Source of the DNA: Gracilaria domingensis
Taxonomy: Eukaryota; Rhodophyta; Florideophyceae; Gracilariales; Gracilariaceae
NCBI GenBank assembly: GCA_022539475.1
Contig: VCMS01000051.1
Location: forward strand, 1 to 64,000
Direction of reading: 5' to 3'
DNA length: 64,000 bases
Shown here: positions 1 through 9,947 of the stretch, in pieces
Position numbering within the stretch: position 1 is the first letter of the stretch
Layout of the letters: each line of letters starts with the position of its first letter
Notes under the pieces: generated by a model
Seen by the model: only the letters and a program-made list of their open reading frames with translations
Databases searched by the model: none
Told to the model about the DNA's origin: nothing
Made by a program: the position numbers and the translations under genes

Positions 1-33
1 CTGAAACGCGAGTCAGTCTTTCTACTCCATCGA

Positions 34-363
34 ATGAAGATGACGTTGAAGACCCAGACAACAACGGCAGCTGTGTATCAGTTCCTTTTGGGACAAGTTG
101 TGAACTTCAACACTTTGCTGCGTGTTCGGAGCAGGACGAACTCAATTAGAACTGCCACGACTTCCGTTCAGAATCGATTGCGGACGATGGTCAAGGTAAT
201 TCCGCCCCCTGCACCAGTGAAGCAGTCCGTGACAAAGAGGAGGACTCCCGCTGCTGCTGCTGCAACATCTGACAGTGAAGAAGGGGAGCCGCGAAGAAGT
301 GCACGAGAACGGGCGCAGGTGAGTTATAGGGAATCGAACACGGCCGAAATCGAGGTGCCATAG
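34..363 (+). other. Short coding-looking stretch, possible first exon or end of an upstream gene
   Basis: A 109-codon open frame ends in a charged, basic-acidic region (alanine run, then SDSEEGEPRRSARERA). A different frame from position 3 to 152 is also open and rich in Asp, Glu and Asn, so two coding segments may meet here. A consensus 5' splice site (CAG followed by GTGAGT) lies at 316-324, with a possible acceptor TAG at 361-363. Joining at those points does not restore the acidic frame that begins at 366, so an intron is not proven. No family is recognised. Confidence 0.3.
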
Positions 364-365
364 AA

Positions 366-2108
366 GTTCTGGATAGCTCTGAAGAAGAACAGCGGGCTCC
401 GCCGAGGAAGAAACGGAGAAAGACTTTCACACAACAGATGAGATCTACTCTGAACAGCATGACACCGGATGACCTGATGTCTCAACTAAATGAACATGTG
501 CTGAGAGGAAGGTCGATGAAGGTTCAGTTCGTGGCATTGGGAGAGGGAGCGAATGCAGAGAACGCAGGCAGTTCTGCATTTGTGGATGACGAAGAGCTTC
601 TTTCTGTGACAGTTCCACGGGTTGTCACCGTCGAGAAAGATGCTGCGCCAGACGATCAGCAAGAGACAGGTGGGGGGTCATTTGATGACGAGTTACCTAC
701 AGCTCTTCCGGAATCTGAGGAGCACGGACTTGTTCGAGGTGACCCATATGATGGCCCACCGAACCCATCATGGTGCGGGTATGCCAGGCTGAGACCGCAG
801 GAATGGCAAGGGAAGAACGTAATTGAGCACAAGGACCCCTGGCTCAGAGTCATTCACTTGCCGAAGGCACATAGGTCGGAGCTGCTAAGTGTCTCGAATC
901 TCAGAGATGTACACCATCTTGTCTTTTGGCACGCTGCAAGGGCTGAACATCGCCTACGGGCGGAGACATTTGGTATGCAGTATCCCCGTACTCGACCGAC
1001 AGGTATGGATGATGAAGAGGTGCTGTGGGTTGCTGCGAAGGAGCATGACGAATTTGGGCAAATGTTCTTCGCCCGAATGCAAGCTGAGCTAAGGCAGAAT
1101 GGATATTGCGTGCTTGATGGCGTTGCGACGGATAACGGTGTCCCTAATGGGAGGAGTTGGAAGAAGTTCGGGAGTTCGGAGATGTGTCGGGGAAGTTGGT
1201 GGACTTCTTCGAGAATGAGTATGGAGCGATGCCGGATATACGGAAAGGAGAGGAACAGAAGTCGTTTGTTCAAATAATCAACGATGATGAAGGATGGAAG
1301 GACGGTAGCGATGGACCATTTGAGGGGAGAGTGATGTCGACACGTTGGGGTACGGTGGAGCAGCCGGAGGATAATGAGGAGCTCAGGTGGGTTGTAAGGT
1401 CGCGTGCTTTACTTGATGTTCGAATGGGTACAATTGCTGCGGCTTTGGGACTATGGGACAATGAAAGGGAAGCTGTGAAGATGTACACTCCGAAAACTGG
1501 TGGTCGATTTCTGGGGACGACGAGAAAGTGCAAGCGCCAGACGCTGCACACCGACTTCAGTGGTCTGGTTACGAAGGAAACAATGAATACTGGCAACCCC
1601 GGATACTTTTTAATGGCCTCTGGAAAGAGGGCTTTCCTCTCTGGGTGAGCGCTGGAAGCCATCAACTGGTGGGGATGAACAACCAACAGTTGCGAGTGAT
1701 GTCGGAGGTGTATCCAGCGAAGAAGATAATCATCCCACCGTACTCTGTATTCGTGGGCCGTGGTGATGTGACACATGCTGGAGCAAGTGGGAAGGACAAG
1801 GTGGATAGGCCGAGTCTATGGATTTGCTGGTTAGATACCACATGTACATGGTACCAGAGGGCTACGCACTACCTGATGCTGTTCATCGGGTGCGGGATTT
1901 CCGACCCACGTTTGTCAATGGTGACGAGGAGGAGGAGGCGGAGGATGAACTGTTGTCCGATAAGGAGGGTGGGGAGGTTGACATGGACGAAGACCAAGTG
2001 GTCGTGGAGATTGGTGTGGAAGCGGACGCCGGTAGAACCGAAGTGCTCGAGAGTAGTAGTGATGACGATTTGCCAATAATGAGGCTGCGAGCGCCTCGAA
2101 GTGGATGA
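366..2108 (+). pseudogene. 2OG-Fe(II) dioxygenase-like orphan protein, several frameshifts
   Basis: Consecutive overlapping frames read as one protein: 366/438 to about 1145, about 1150 to 1630, about 1620 to 1815, and 1818 to 2108. The order is a basic-acidic N-terminal region, an unknown middle, then a core that looks like a double-stranded beta-helix oxygenase: LHTDF (His-x-Asp), a Gly-rich strand, LWVSAGSHQLV, and VFVGRGDVTHAGAS with the distal His, followed by an Arg about ten residues on. These could be the Fe ligands (H, D, H) and the 2-oxoglutarate Arg. The C-terminal tail is very acidic. At least three one-base shifts break the gene. The motif reading is from sequence; the enzyme class is inferred and no substrate can be named. 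Confidence 0.5.
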
Positions 2109-2408
2109 GAATGAGATGATTAGTAAATTATGTGTGTCTTGCGAGTATTAAGAGTAGTATACTATTACAAGGCTATACATATGAACATAGAAAAGGTGCG
2201 GCAGGCTGGTAATTGAACAAATGTCAAACGTCTTTGGTCCAGTTGCGTCTAATTGCAACATGCCAAATGCTCGGTATCGTTAACATCATTGGTGGCACCA
2301 TTCAATTCGCAATTGAACATGTAGCGTCCTAACACTTCTGAAACTGCACTTAAGGTTGCTTTTAAGAGAAGTATATGCAGTTCCTGTCTATGCGGTACTT
2401 GTGGCAGT
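2109..2408. other. Intergenic, nothing recognised
   Basis: This AT-rich spacer sits between the oxygenase-like relic and the first HAD gene. No coding signal, repeat or RNA gene is visible. Confidence 0.5.
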
Positions 2409-3269
2409 ATGGTGACTGTATCAGGAAAAATGGCAGAGGAACAGAGAGACTTGGCGGAAATTTCACCAAATACCTTGTCTAAGTTCATATATGCCAATGG
2501 TTACGGTATATTAAGTTCCGTTGATGGAACGTTGAGAAGAGAAGGAGAGTCAATTCCAGAAGAAGTTGTGAAGTGTATGAAGTTCATTGACGAACGTGTT
2601 GGTTTCGGACTTGTCACAGGGGGTGATGTGGGCGACGTGGAGGGGAAAATGGAAGGACTCGGAGACTATAAGTTTGGTGTCTCGGCGAATCATGGAGCTT
2701 TCATGCGTTTCTCTGACGAGAGGGAAATTAAGGGTGCATTCAATGATCACACCCTTGACCACACTGTTGACGGACTACTGTTCCTGGCAAGGGATTTGAA
2801 TAGGAGGCATGGTATTGTGAATGATGATGACAAGGGGTTCGTGGAGACCAGAAGTGATAGTGGCCTTCCCAATTTCGTGTACAACAAACTGTGGCAGTGG
2901 AAAGAAGAAGTGGATTCTGCTATTGGGGACCTGTTGCAGAAGATGGATGCGTTTGTTATCTATCCCGGCGATAAAAGTTGCGAAATTGTGGACAAGCGAT
3001 ACACAAAAGGAAGCGGAGGAGAAAATCTTGTGGATAATGAACCGAGATTTATTGATACGGATGACGTCGTGACGTTCGGAAGTGCTTTGAGCGACGGGCC
3101 TTTGCATGAGGTAGGCGTGTACGGCGTTCACGTCAAAGAAGATTGTATCCCGCGTGGAGTACACAACCTGTTCGAAAGCGTGGAGGATGTACATTCGACA
3201 ATTATGTTGGTGGCTCTGTTGTACGGCTACGAGGAAAAGCAGCAGGACAAAAACCACCATGATTCATAA
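2409..3269 (+). CDS. HAD-superfamily (type IIB-like) protein lacking the catalytic nucleophile
   Basis: An uninterrupted 286-codon frame. It matches its neighbour at 3397-4193 over the whole length. HAD motif I reads SSVDGTL (residues 36-42), where the family has DxDGT: the nucleophilic Asp is Ser37 and the second Asp (39) is kept. Motif II is GLVTGGD where the neighbour has GIATGRD. The C-terminal motif IV region FGSALSDGPLHE keeps one Asp. HAD-IIB proteins include sucrose-, trehalose- and mannosyl-3-phosphoglycerate phosphatases. This copy is probably catalytically dead or altered. The first ATG is used; a second Met at residue 8 is possible. It lies tail to tail with its paralogue. Confidence 0.75.
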   Translation: MVTVSGKMAEEQRDLAEISPNTLSKFIYANGYGILSSVDGTLRREGESIPEEVVKCMKFIDERVGFGLVTGGDVGDVEGKMEGLGDYKFGVSANHGAFMRFSDEREIKGAFNDHTLDHTVDGLLFLARDLNRRHGIVNDDDKGFVETRSDSGLPNFVYNKLWQWKEEVDSAIGDLLQKMDAFVIYPGDKSCEIVDKRYTKGSGGENLVDNEPRFIDTDDVVTFGSALSDGPLHEVGVYGVHVKEDCIPRGVHNLFESVEDVHSTIMLVALLYGYEEKQQDKNHHDS

Positions 3270-3396
3270 AAGGGTATTGAGATATATACGACACTTTTAT
3301 TACTGAGATCTCATATCATAGCTAAGTATTAAAGGCATCGTAGCACTTGAAACAAATTCCAAGAGCATTTCTAAACCATTGACACTTGCATTTTCT

Positions 3397-4193
3397 CTAC
3401 CCGTACAGTTCTGCCACCCTTCTGATGGTCTCATGCACGTCCTCCACCCCATCAACAAGATATGTTACCGCTGCTGGATGGTCTTCTCCCTTCACATGAA
3501 CTGCCAGGGTTGCCATTTCATATAGAGGGCCATCATTGGAAGCATTCCCGAAAGCAACGATTAAATGTGTGTCGAACTGGGGGTCGTTTTCAACCAAGGC
3601 TAGCGCCCCACTATTTTTCGTGAAACGAATGTCCCTATGTCACAGTTTTCATCTTGAGGGTACGCAACCAGGTTCGGAAAGGATGTCAACACTTTTGAAA
3701 TACCGGAGTTAACTTCTGTTTTCCACTTCGACAGTCCATTGTACGTGAAGTTAGGGAGTCCACTGTCTTTTCTAGTGCTCACCACTGCTTGTTGACGCTC
3801 TTCGTGAAGTCCGTGCGATTCATTTAAGGAGAGTGCAAGTCTCTCAAGTTCGGCTGCACATCTTTCGTAACCTTCCCTGTCAAGGTCCTGATCAATTTCG
3901 GTACCATTGGATAATCTCACCCGTGCGCCTTGGTTTCCAGAGATGCCAAAAGTGTAGCCACCCAGGTGCTCCATGAAACTCTCGGCATCCTCTATATCTC
4001 GCCCAGTAGCAATTCCGAAACCAACGCGTGCGTTGATGTACTTCATGCATTTGACTGTTTCGGCAGGAATGTTGTCCCCAGCTCTTTTCAGAGTACCGTC
4101 AACATCACTAATCATGGCGTAGCCATTTTCGAATATTTCGTTAGCCAGCTGCTGAGGAGTTACTTCTTGGGCTCTAACTTCCGAGTTATACAT
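3397..4193 (-). pseudogene. HAD-superfamily (type IIB-like) phosphatase, one frameshift
   Basis: Homologous to the plus-strand gene at 2409-3269 and convergent with it. Motif I is intact (ISDVDGTLKRAG), as are the ATGRD motif and the conserved SGLPNF and KWKTEV segments. The frame breaks near 3625-3640, where CDIG in one frame passes to RFTKNSG in the next. The paralogue shows CEIV continuing into RYTKGSG without a break, so a single-base deletion explains it. The second part ends with FGNASNDGPLYEM and a short C-terminal helix. The start at 4193 (MYNSEV) matches the paralogue better than the upstream Met at 4292. HAD-IIB sugar-phosphate phosphatases are known for this fold; the exact substrate is not inferable. 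Confidence 0.7.
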
Positions 4194-4299
4194 GTTTTGA
4201 AAGCTTTCGAAAGGGTTCGTTTTGCAAATGGGTGTGGGTATACGAATGAGAAGGATGTGATTGATGTTCACAAGGTGTTTCGTAGTATACAAAGAGTCT

Positions 4300-4815
4300 A
4301 AGAACGACCATATACGGGTATTGTAGTACTGTTTTAAAACGTTACTAGGAGGAGAAGTTTTTGCATCGATTTGAAGTAAAGAAAGGATGATTTAGTCATA
4401 AATTATATGTACGGGTTCAAGTGGGTAAAGAAACTGTAAATATCTTTAACATGAGCTTAGAAATCAAGAAGAGTAAACAACCTCCATTATGGGTTGAAAC
4501 CCATAAAAGGTTTACCTTACTTTATACGGGTGCCCCAAGTAATGCAAACGCTTAGTTCTTCAGAAATATCACAATTTTTGTACTTGTTTCGTTACTAGTA
4601 TCGTGCACTTTAATGATATGGAATGACCATTTTCTATCTAGCAAAGTCTTAGCGAAGTATTAGTGATAAGGGATGTAGGATTTAAAGGGGCATATTTGAA
4701 CCACAGAAGGACGAACAATATAAGTAATGTAATAGGAACAGGTCATTTCGATAAAGTAACTTTTATGTTTAACTATCTCTAAAAGGTTTACAACACCGAA
4801 AAGTCATGTGTTCTA
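4300..4815. other. Intergenic, nothing recognised
   Basis: About 500 bases of AT-rich sequence between two minus-strand genes. I see no coding, repeat or RNA signal. The last part may be the 5' flank of the HAD gene. Confidence 0.5.
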
Positions 4816-4818
4816 ACC

Positions 4819-5719
4819 TCAAAGCTGGGGGAATGGGGAGGGGGATAACTTTTCCTTAACAACATTGACGTAGTTTGTATGAAAAGGAGCGGGGTCACCG
4901 CCTACAATGTTTCTTTCTTGGCGGGAAAAGTCGTAGAAGTACGCGTTCCTAAACTGAAAGTCGGAGAAAGAAGTAGGGAAGCCAACGAGAGTTTTCCCAT
5001 ATGCAAGAAGTCGCCCAACGGTCTCTTCCAGGTGGAAAGTAGTACCTGTCTTAAGCGAAACTATCTTCAACAGCTCTTTCATTATTGTGAGCACAACCGT
5101 ACTGCACTCCGTAGCGACTACGTCCATAGGAATGAAACCTCTTGAGGCCCGACGATGTTGAACGATGATAGCCACACGAGCTTCTCATAATAGCTTACGA
5201 GAAATGTGTCTTCGTCGACAACCCGCAAGTGAGACCCATAGACCTAAACCTGTCTGCAACGTTGGAGGCCCACTTTCCTGTTGCGACAGTGAGACCATCC
5301 GGACTTTGAGGAGTGACACCATCCTGCGGAGCTGCGTTTCTTGAGGGGACACCAACGTATAGGACAACTTTTGAACATTTGTCTACACCGAGCTTCGAAA
5401 CCAATGGTATGATGTCTCCGTTCTGGAAGAAAACGAGATTCTCTCTGAGCGAATAAGGGCAAGCCTGAATTACGGTCTCCAGGGTGTTCGTTCTTCCACA
5501 AACTAGTATCGGTACATCAGAAAGATAAGAGGTAGCAGCCATGCTGCAGAATTCGTGTGCGGAAATGACCGTATCTTCTTCGTTCGCCAGCATGGTACCT
5601 ATACGCCCCCTTCCAACAATAACGGCCCGAGTCCTTCGGGCGGGAGATGAGGCCTGAGGGACGTCAGAGTATCTGGGACTCGGAGGCGGAGTCGGAGGCA
5701 TGTCGGACTGGGAGTTCAT
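4819..5719 (-). pseudogene. Ketopantoate-reductase-like (6-phosphogluconate dehydrogenase fold) protein, two frameshifts
   Basis: The N-terminal part from Met at 5719 has a Pro/Ser-rich leader, then a Rossmann dinucleotide-binding motif (AVIVGRGRIGTML) and segments typical of plant and algal ketopantoate-reductase-like proteins. Near 5214-5225 the frame shifts and continues as VDEDTFLVSYYEKLVWLSSF. Near 5125-5145 it shifts again into a frame ending with the C-terminal helix motif FPTSFSDFQFRNAYFYD and the tail PAPFHTNYV. Each break is explained by one missing base. Homologues bind NAD(P)H, but this subfamily has no firm substrate. It is an inactive gene or a sequencing error. The ATG at 5719 was chosen over 5920 because the 67 upstream residues look non-coding. 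Confidence 0.65.
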
Positions 5720-5724
5720 TGCAA

Positions 5725-6120
5725 GTGTTCGATTGTTTTTGTGTGACGATAAAAAGGGAAGATGGGGCGGAGAACTGCTGGGGTAAAGAGTGATACGTAA
5801 GTACAAACGGTTGGGAAGCGCAGAACGGAAACATGGTTCACTTTGTGAAAGTGAGCGAAATGTAGGATATGTGATTGTACTGAATGAATGATAGGCCTTG
5901 TATGAGACGACAAGCCACAAAGTGTGATGATGTTTTATGAAAGGTAGGTGGAAGAGTAGAAAGTGTGCAATGAATGAAACTGATTTCGAACCTGAGTTGT
6001 AAAGTAGTTGTAAAGTACGAGTTACGGGGAGCTTGAATACAGGATGAAAGGAGCCATTTTGGCTTCATAAATGAGGTGAACGGGTTTTATAGCTTCAATC
6101 AGATTGCCGTAATTAAAAGG
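5725..6120. other. Intergenic between divergent coding remnants
   Basis: This is the upstream flank of the minus-strand reductase-like gene and of the plus-strand epimerase fragment. Several antisense frames are open but show no conserved features. No regulatory element can be named. Confidence 0.4.
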
Positions 6121-6123
6121 ATG

Positions 6124-6437
6124 GAGTTGGATTGCGCCCGAATACGTCTATAAAGGTCGTAGAAGCACTTATGAAGGAAGGAGTTGTAGACATGTTATTG
6201 TTGATGACGGTGGAGCCAGGGTTTGGAGGACAGGCGTTTATGGAGGGTGTTCTTGATAAGGTGCGAGATGCAAGGGAGTTGTACCCAAGAATAGGGATAC
6301 AGGTGGATGGAGGTATTGGACTGAGTACTGTGAAAGCAGTAGTGAAGGCCGGTGCAAACATTTCAGTTGCAGGATCTGCCATCTTTGGCTCGAGTAACCC
6401 AGCTCATGTCATAGCTGGTTTTCGAAAGGTTGGTTAG
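6124..6437 (+). pseudogene. Ribulose-phosphate 3-epimerase, C-terminal half only
   Basis: The frame holds the second half of a TIM-barrel epimerase: GLRPNTSI, the active-site loop MTVEPGFGGQAF, IQVDGGI with the metal/proton-transfer Asp, and AGANISVAGSAIF near the phosphate-binding end. The family is about 220 residues and only about 105 are here. The first half, with the HxD metal ligands, is absent: upstream sequence has no homologous coding. The enzyme interconverts ribulose-5-phosphate and xylulose-5-phosphate in the pentose phosphate and Calvin pathways; this fragment could not fold as an active barrel. An upstream intron hiding the 5' half is possible but unsupported, since a minus-strand gene lies about 400 bases away. 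Confidence 0.7.
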
Positions 6438-6479
6438 AGATAGTAGCATAAATTTATTGTTTATTACATTGTTACCTTT

Positions 6480-6850
6480 ACGTGTTATCACAACTAAATT
6501 CTCCGTCTCCATTGGAGATGTATTTCTCTTGTATCACAACCGGGAAAGGATGTGAGAGAACATAAATATATCCCCAGTGGACGCTGAGAGGGAGGATGAA
6601 CTACTCTACGTGCTATCATTGTTACCCATCCGGTGTCGAGTGGTGACATATTCTTTTTTTGTCACAACTCACAAAGGATGTGACGGAAGAAGAACATGCC
6701 CCCAGTCGACAGAGGGTGAGCAACTCTAAGTACAATCACTAGTCCCTAGCTTGCCTCCACTGGCAATATCTTCCTGTTTTGCTATAACCATCGAGTGGGG
6801 TTATGGTGGAAGAGAAAAATATCGCCGGTCGAGGCGAGGTGGGTGGGGAC
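6480..6850. repeat. Three degenerate tandem units of about 120-130 bp, each with a stem-loop
   Basis: Units are recognisable from hairpins at about 6531 (TATCACA paired with TGTGAGA-like), 6661-6684 (GTCACA paired with TGTGAC) and 6781-6806 (TATAACC paired with GGTTATGG). The stem sequence differs between units while pairing is largely kept. Each unit also contains a CCCCAGT/CCAGT-type stretch and a purine-rich tail. The third unit runs into the start of the purine-rich ORF region. Confidence 0.45.
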
Positions 6851-6972
6851 TATGTGAAGAGGGGACAGAGAGATGGCGCTTAAATAGTGGAAGGTGCGGA
6901 GGTGTACAGTGGATGTTTTGGCGGGAAATGGGATGAGGGAAACAGGGACAATCATGGTGCTGGATATAGCCC

Positions 6973-7998
6973 GTGTGGTTGGACAGTGGGGGTGGACAGC
7001 ACAGTTTAGCTCGATTGCACTGTATCGCAGCGGAAACTTCGATCCAACTACTACTTCTTTTTCTGAAGATTTCGAACGGATACGTGAAGGATGAGGAGCT
7101 GTGGGTGCTGTTGGAGGGGAAGGAGGTACCGCAGACGCCGTCACCAAAGCGGGAAGAGGACGTGATTACGGCGGCTGGTCGGATGTCGCAGAAGAAGGAA
7201 GTGGCTGAGGAAGGAAAGAAGTGTGAGGCGAGGAGAGGGGATGGTGATGAGGTGGAGAAGGGGGTAGAATTGGAGGTGGAGGGGGTCGCAATGGAGAGAA
7301 GGGGTGCGGTGCATCTGAGTCAGTTAGAGGTTGGAGACCAGATAGAGAGTGGGGGCGGAGAGGGTGACAGGGAGATGCGGTTTGTGGGGGAGATGAAGGC
7401 GAGGGTGGGGATGTTGGGGTTGGTGATGAAGGAGCAACTGGACGATGGAATTGTGGAGATTGTAACGGAAATGGGCGGTGTGGTGCTGAGTGGGGGTGGT
7501 AGTGGTGTTTCGGTTGAGGCGATTTCGAGCCTGCGGAATTCGTTGTCGGTATTGGGAGTGGAGATGAGAAATCATGTGTATGGGATGGTGGAGTGTGCGG
7601 GAAGGGAGGTTGGAGAGTTGCGGGAGGAGAATAGGGTTCTGAACGAGAGGTTGGACGTGCTGGAGAAGGAGGTGAAGGAGTTGTGCAAGAGGCAAAGATT
7701 GGTGGAAGAGGAGACGGTGAAAGGAGGTGTGGAGGAAAAGACGGAGAAGGGAAGTGTGGGAAGGGTGGCGGTGCAGAAGGGGTCTCCTGTGACACCGAAG
7801 ACAAAGGGTGGTGGGGTTGGGGATGGGAAGAGCCGTCTGAAGAAGAGGCGTAAGGAGATGAAGAAGGTGGTGGAGGAGGTGCCGCGGGAGGGAGTGGGAG
7901 CTCCGGTGGTGACTGGGTTTAGGAGTGCGGCGGAGGTAGCGCGGACTGCGAAGGGGATTCTGAGGGGACAGGAGGAGAGAAGGATGGGAGGGATTTGA
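6973..7998 (+). CDS. Hypothetical coiled-coil, Lys/Glu/Gly-rich protein
   Basis: A 341-codon open frame. The middle (residues about 210-250) is a leucine-heptad coiled coil around LREENRVLNERLDVLEKEV. A basic tract (KSRLKKRRKEMKK) follows, possibly nuclear-targeting, and the C-terminus ends with AAEVARTAKGILRG. The sense strand is extremely purine-rich, and two long antisense frames (7166-7804, 7324-8196) are open only because of this bias. No family is recognised. The true start may be downstream of 6973, because the first 40 residues look unlike the rest. Confidence 0.4.
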   Translation: MWLDSGGGQHSLARLHCIAAETSIQLLLLFLKISNGYVKDEELWVLLEGKEVPQTPSPKREEDVITAAGRMSQKKEVAEEGKKCEARRGDGDEVEKGVELEVEGVAMERRGAVHLSQLEVGDQIESGGGEGDREMRFVGEMKARVGMLGLVMKEQLDDGIVEIVTEMGGVVLSGGGSGVSVEAISSLRNSLSVLGVEMRNHVYGMVECAGREVGELREENRVLNERLDVLEKEVKELCKRQRLVEEETVKGGVEEKTEKGSVGRVAVQKGSPVTPKTKGGGVGDGKSRLKKRRKEMKKVVEEVPREGVGAPVVTGFRSAAEVARTAKGILRGQEERRMGGI

Positions 7999-8269
7999 AG
8001 CCGTTTTGGGGCGAGGCGGGTATACGAGAAGGGGGAGAGTTGTGCACCTGACTTCTACAAAATGAACGCGTGATGGGCGAGAAATGGGTAAATAGCGGGG
8101 GTGGTGTGGACTGGGAAGAAGTGATGGGATGATTGAGGTGGGATGAGTTGCGATTGGCATTGCAACATGGGAGAAAATGGAAACGCAAACTAGCACGAGT
8201 GCAGTTTTGAGAGAGGGTCGCGGAAAAGAGTGAATGGGGTGGTGCGGCGAAGTAGAACCTCTACAAAAA

Positions 8270-8767
8270 CTAGGGGACCCAAGAACTAAACTGCGCGAGA
8301 TGGAATTTAATATTCCAAAATTTCTTAATTTTTTGAGTGCCAGCCTCTGCTACCCCCTCGCGCGCCCCAAATAGCCCCAAAACTAGCTTAGTTTCCAAAG
8401 CGAACAGACTATATTCCACTTTGCAGAACACAGACGCTGCCATTAGGTACGCTTCATCCTCTCCAATGTTAACCAAATTTTCTATTCGTAGCACTTGTTC
8501 TGTCATTTTGTCGATAAAGAATCTGTTTTCTTTCAGTTCGTAGTTTAGCGCGCGATTTCGGTTGAAGCTGAACATCTGACGAAATCGAAACGGCCGTTGC
8601 AGCCTAGAGCGCGGGAGGCCACTCGAGACTACTCGCTTGTTATTCATACCTGCAAAAAGACAGCCAGTGGTTACAACGTCAATTGTGTAACCAGTTTGGC
8701 TGTGTCCTGCCAGCGCGGAAGTTACTGCCTTTGTAGCATTTAAGAAACTAGGAAGTTTTGGCTGCAC
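8270..8767 (-). CDS. Hypothetical protein, 165 codons
   Basis: An open frame with a plausible helical core (KMTEQVLRIENLVNIGEDEA). No domain is recognised. Flanking sequence is AT-rich and lacks other coding, so it may be an exon or relic. Confidence 0.25.
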   Translation of the reverse strand: MQPKLPSFLNATKAVTSALAGHSQTGYTIDVVTTGCLFAGMNNKRVVSSGLPRSRLQRPFRFRQMFSFNRNRALNYELKENRFFIDKMTEQVLRIENLVNIGEDEAYLMAASVFCKVEYSLFALETKLVLGLFGAREGVAEAGTQKIKKFWNIKFHLAQFSSWVP

Positions 8768-8774
8768 CTAATAG

Positions 8775-9560
8775 ATACTATCTAGCAAGGGAAGCAATGC
8801 TGAGCGTTTCATGTGCATAAAAGCGTCTACACACAACGAAATGTTGTCAATGACCACTTGTCGCTACTCATAACTTTCCTTTCGAAAAAGGTTTGGTAAT
8901 TAGGGGGTTATATGACTTTGTTAATTTGTGAAACGGAAACGGTCAGTCAAGTTTTGTGCAATAGCCATTGCACACGTTGACGCCAAAATGTTTCCGCATC
9001 CGTTTCTGAAGGCAGCGCGAATCGTTTCGCCTTCATGGAAACGAAAGCTGTTTATGCCTTCATTCCCTCCAAAATGTAATTCTGTTACCAAAATCTAAAA
9101 TGGCTTCATGTTTTTCACCAAAATATATATTTTACATTTATTGCACAACCGAAATACAAAATTGTGTTATTTCGCTAACAGTCAGCAACAGTTTTGTAAA
9201 GAAGCATATATTAACGTATATTATTTGTCCCGCGAAACGCCTACTTTTTGTACTAGCTCCATTATTGTCTGTATCATACTTTCTTTGCTAATAGTGTGCA
9301 ATTGTACCATCGTAATAGAAAACAGAATACTTTGTATTCTGAGAGAGAAACGTAGACTGTATTTACGGAAATACTTAATTTTTTCTGTGTAAAAAGTGGA
9401 AGTGTTTCACTTTTGTCAAAAGATTGAAAATGCTTGACAACATTGAATGACCGCCTCATATTAATTTTCCAACTCAGTAATTTCAACTTGTAGAAAGACC
9501 CGTACGTTGGAAACAAGGAAAACTTTGGTTTTCAAAATTTCTGTTTCCTTGTTTTACAAA
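8775..9560. other. AT-rich non-coding stretch
   Basis: AT-rich sequence with only short frames. No repeat or RNA gene is recognised. Confidence 0.4.
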
Positions 9561-9947
9561 GTCATAGAACGGCCCTAAGATTATTTGACCATTTAACCCC
9601 TATACAAGGGGTCTCTCTCTTGTCAGCTGACATGGCTTGCTCACAGAGAACGTGACCGCCCGTGACCATATCACGCCGACACCTCCACCAAACGGCTAAA
9701 TGATGATGATCCATAGGGCTACTCTTTCGGCCAAACCCTGAAAAAGAAGTAGAGGTGTTTGCGGAATTCGCGGAAAGATTTTGCTTTCGTCGCATGGACA
9801 ACTCGCTATATATAGTAGCAGGGGTCATTTTCTTGCCTACACAAATGTCTAGCATTAGCGGGGTCACAGCCTTCATCCTCTCCATCTTTTCTTAGTCCTG
9901 TTTCTACGAACTGGGGTCTTATCCATATATAATCCTGTAGAACCAAA

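Noticed and set aside
7166-8196. Long antisense Pro/Ser-rich ORFs
   Set aside because: They are shadows of the purine-rich strand: low-complexity Pro/Ser/His with no domain.
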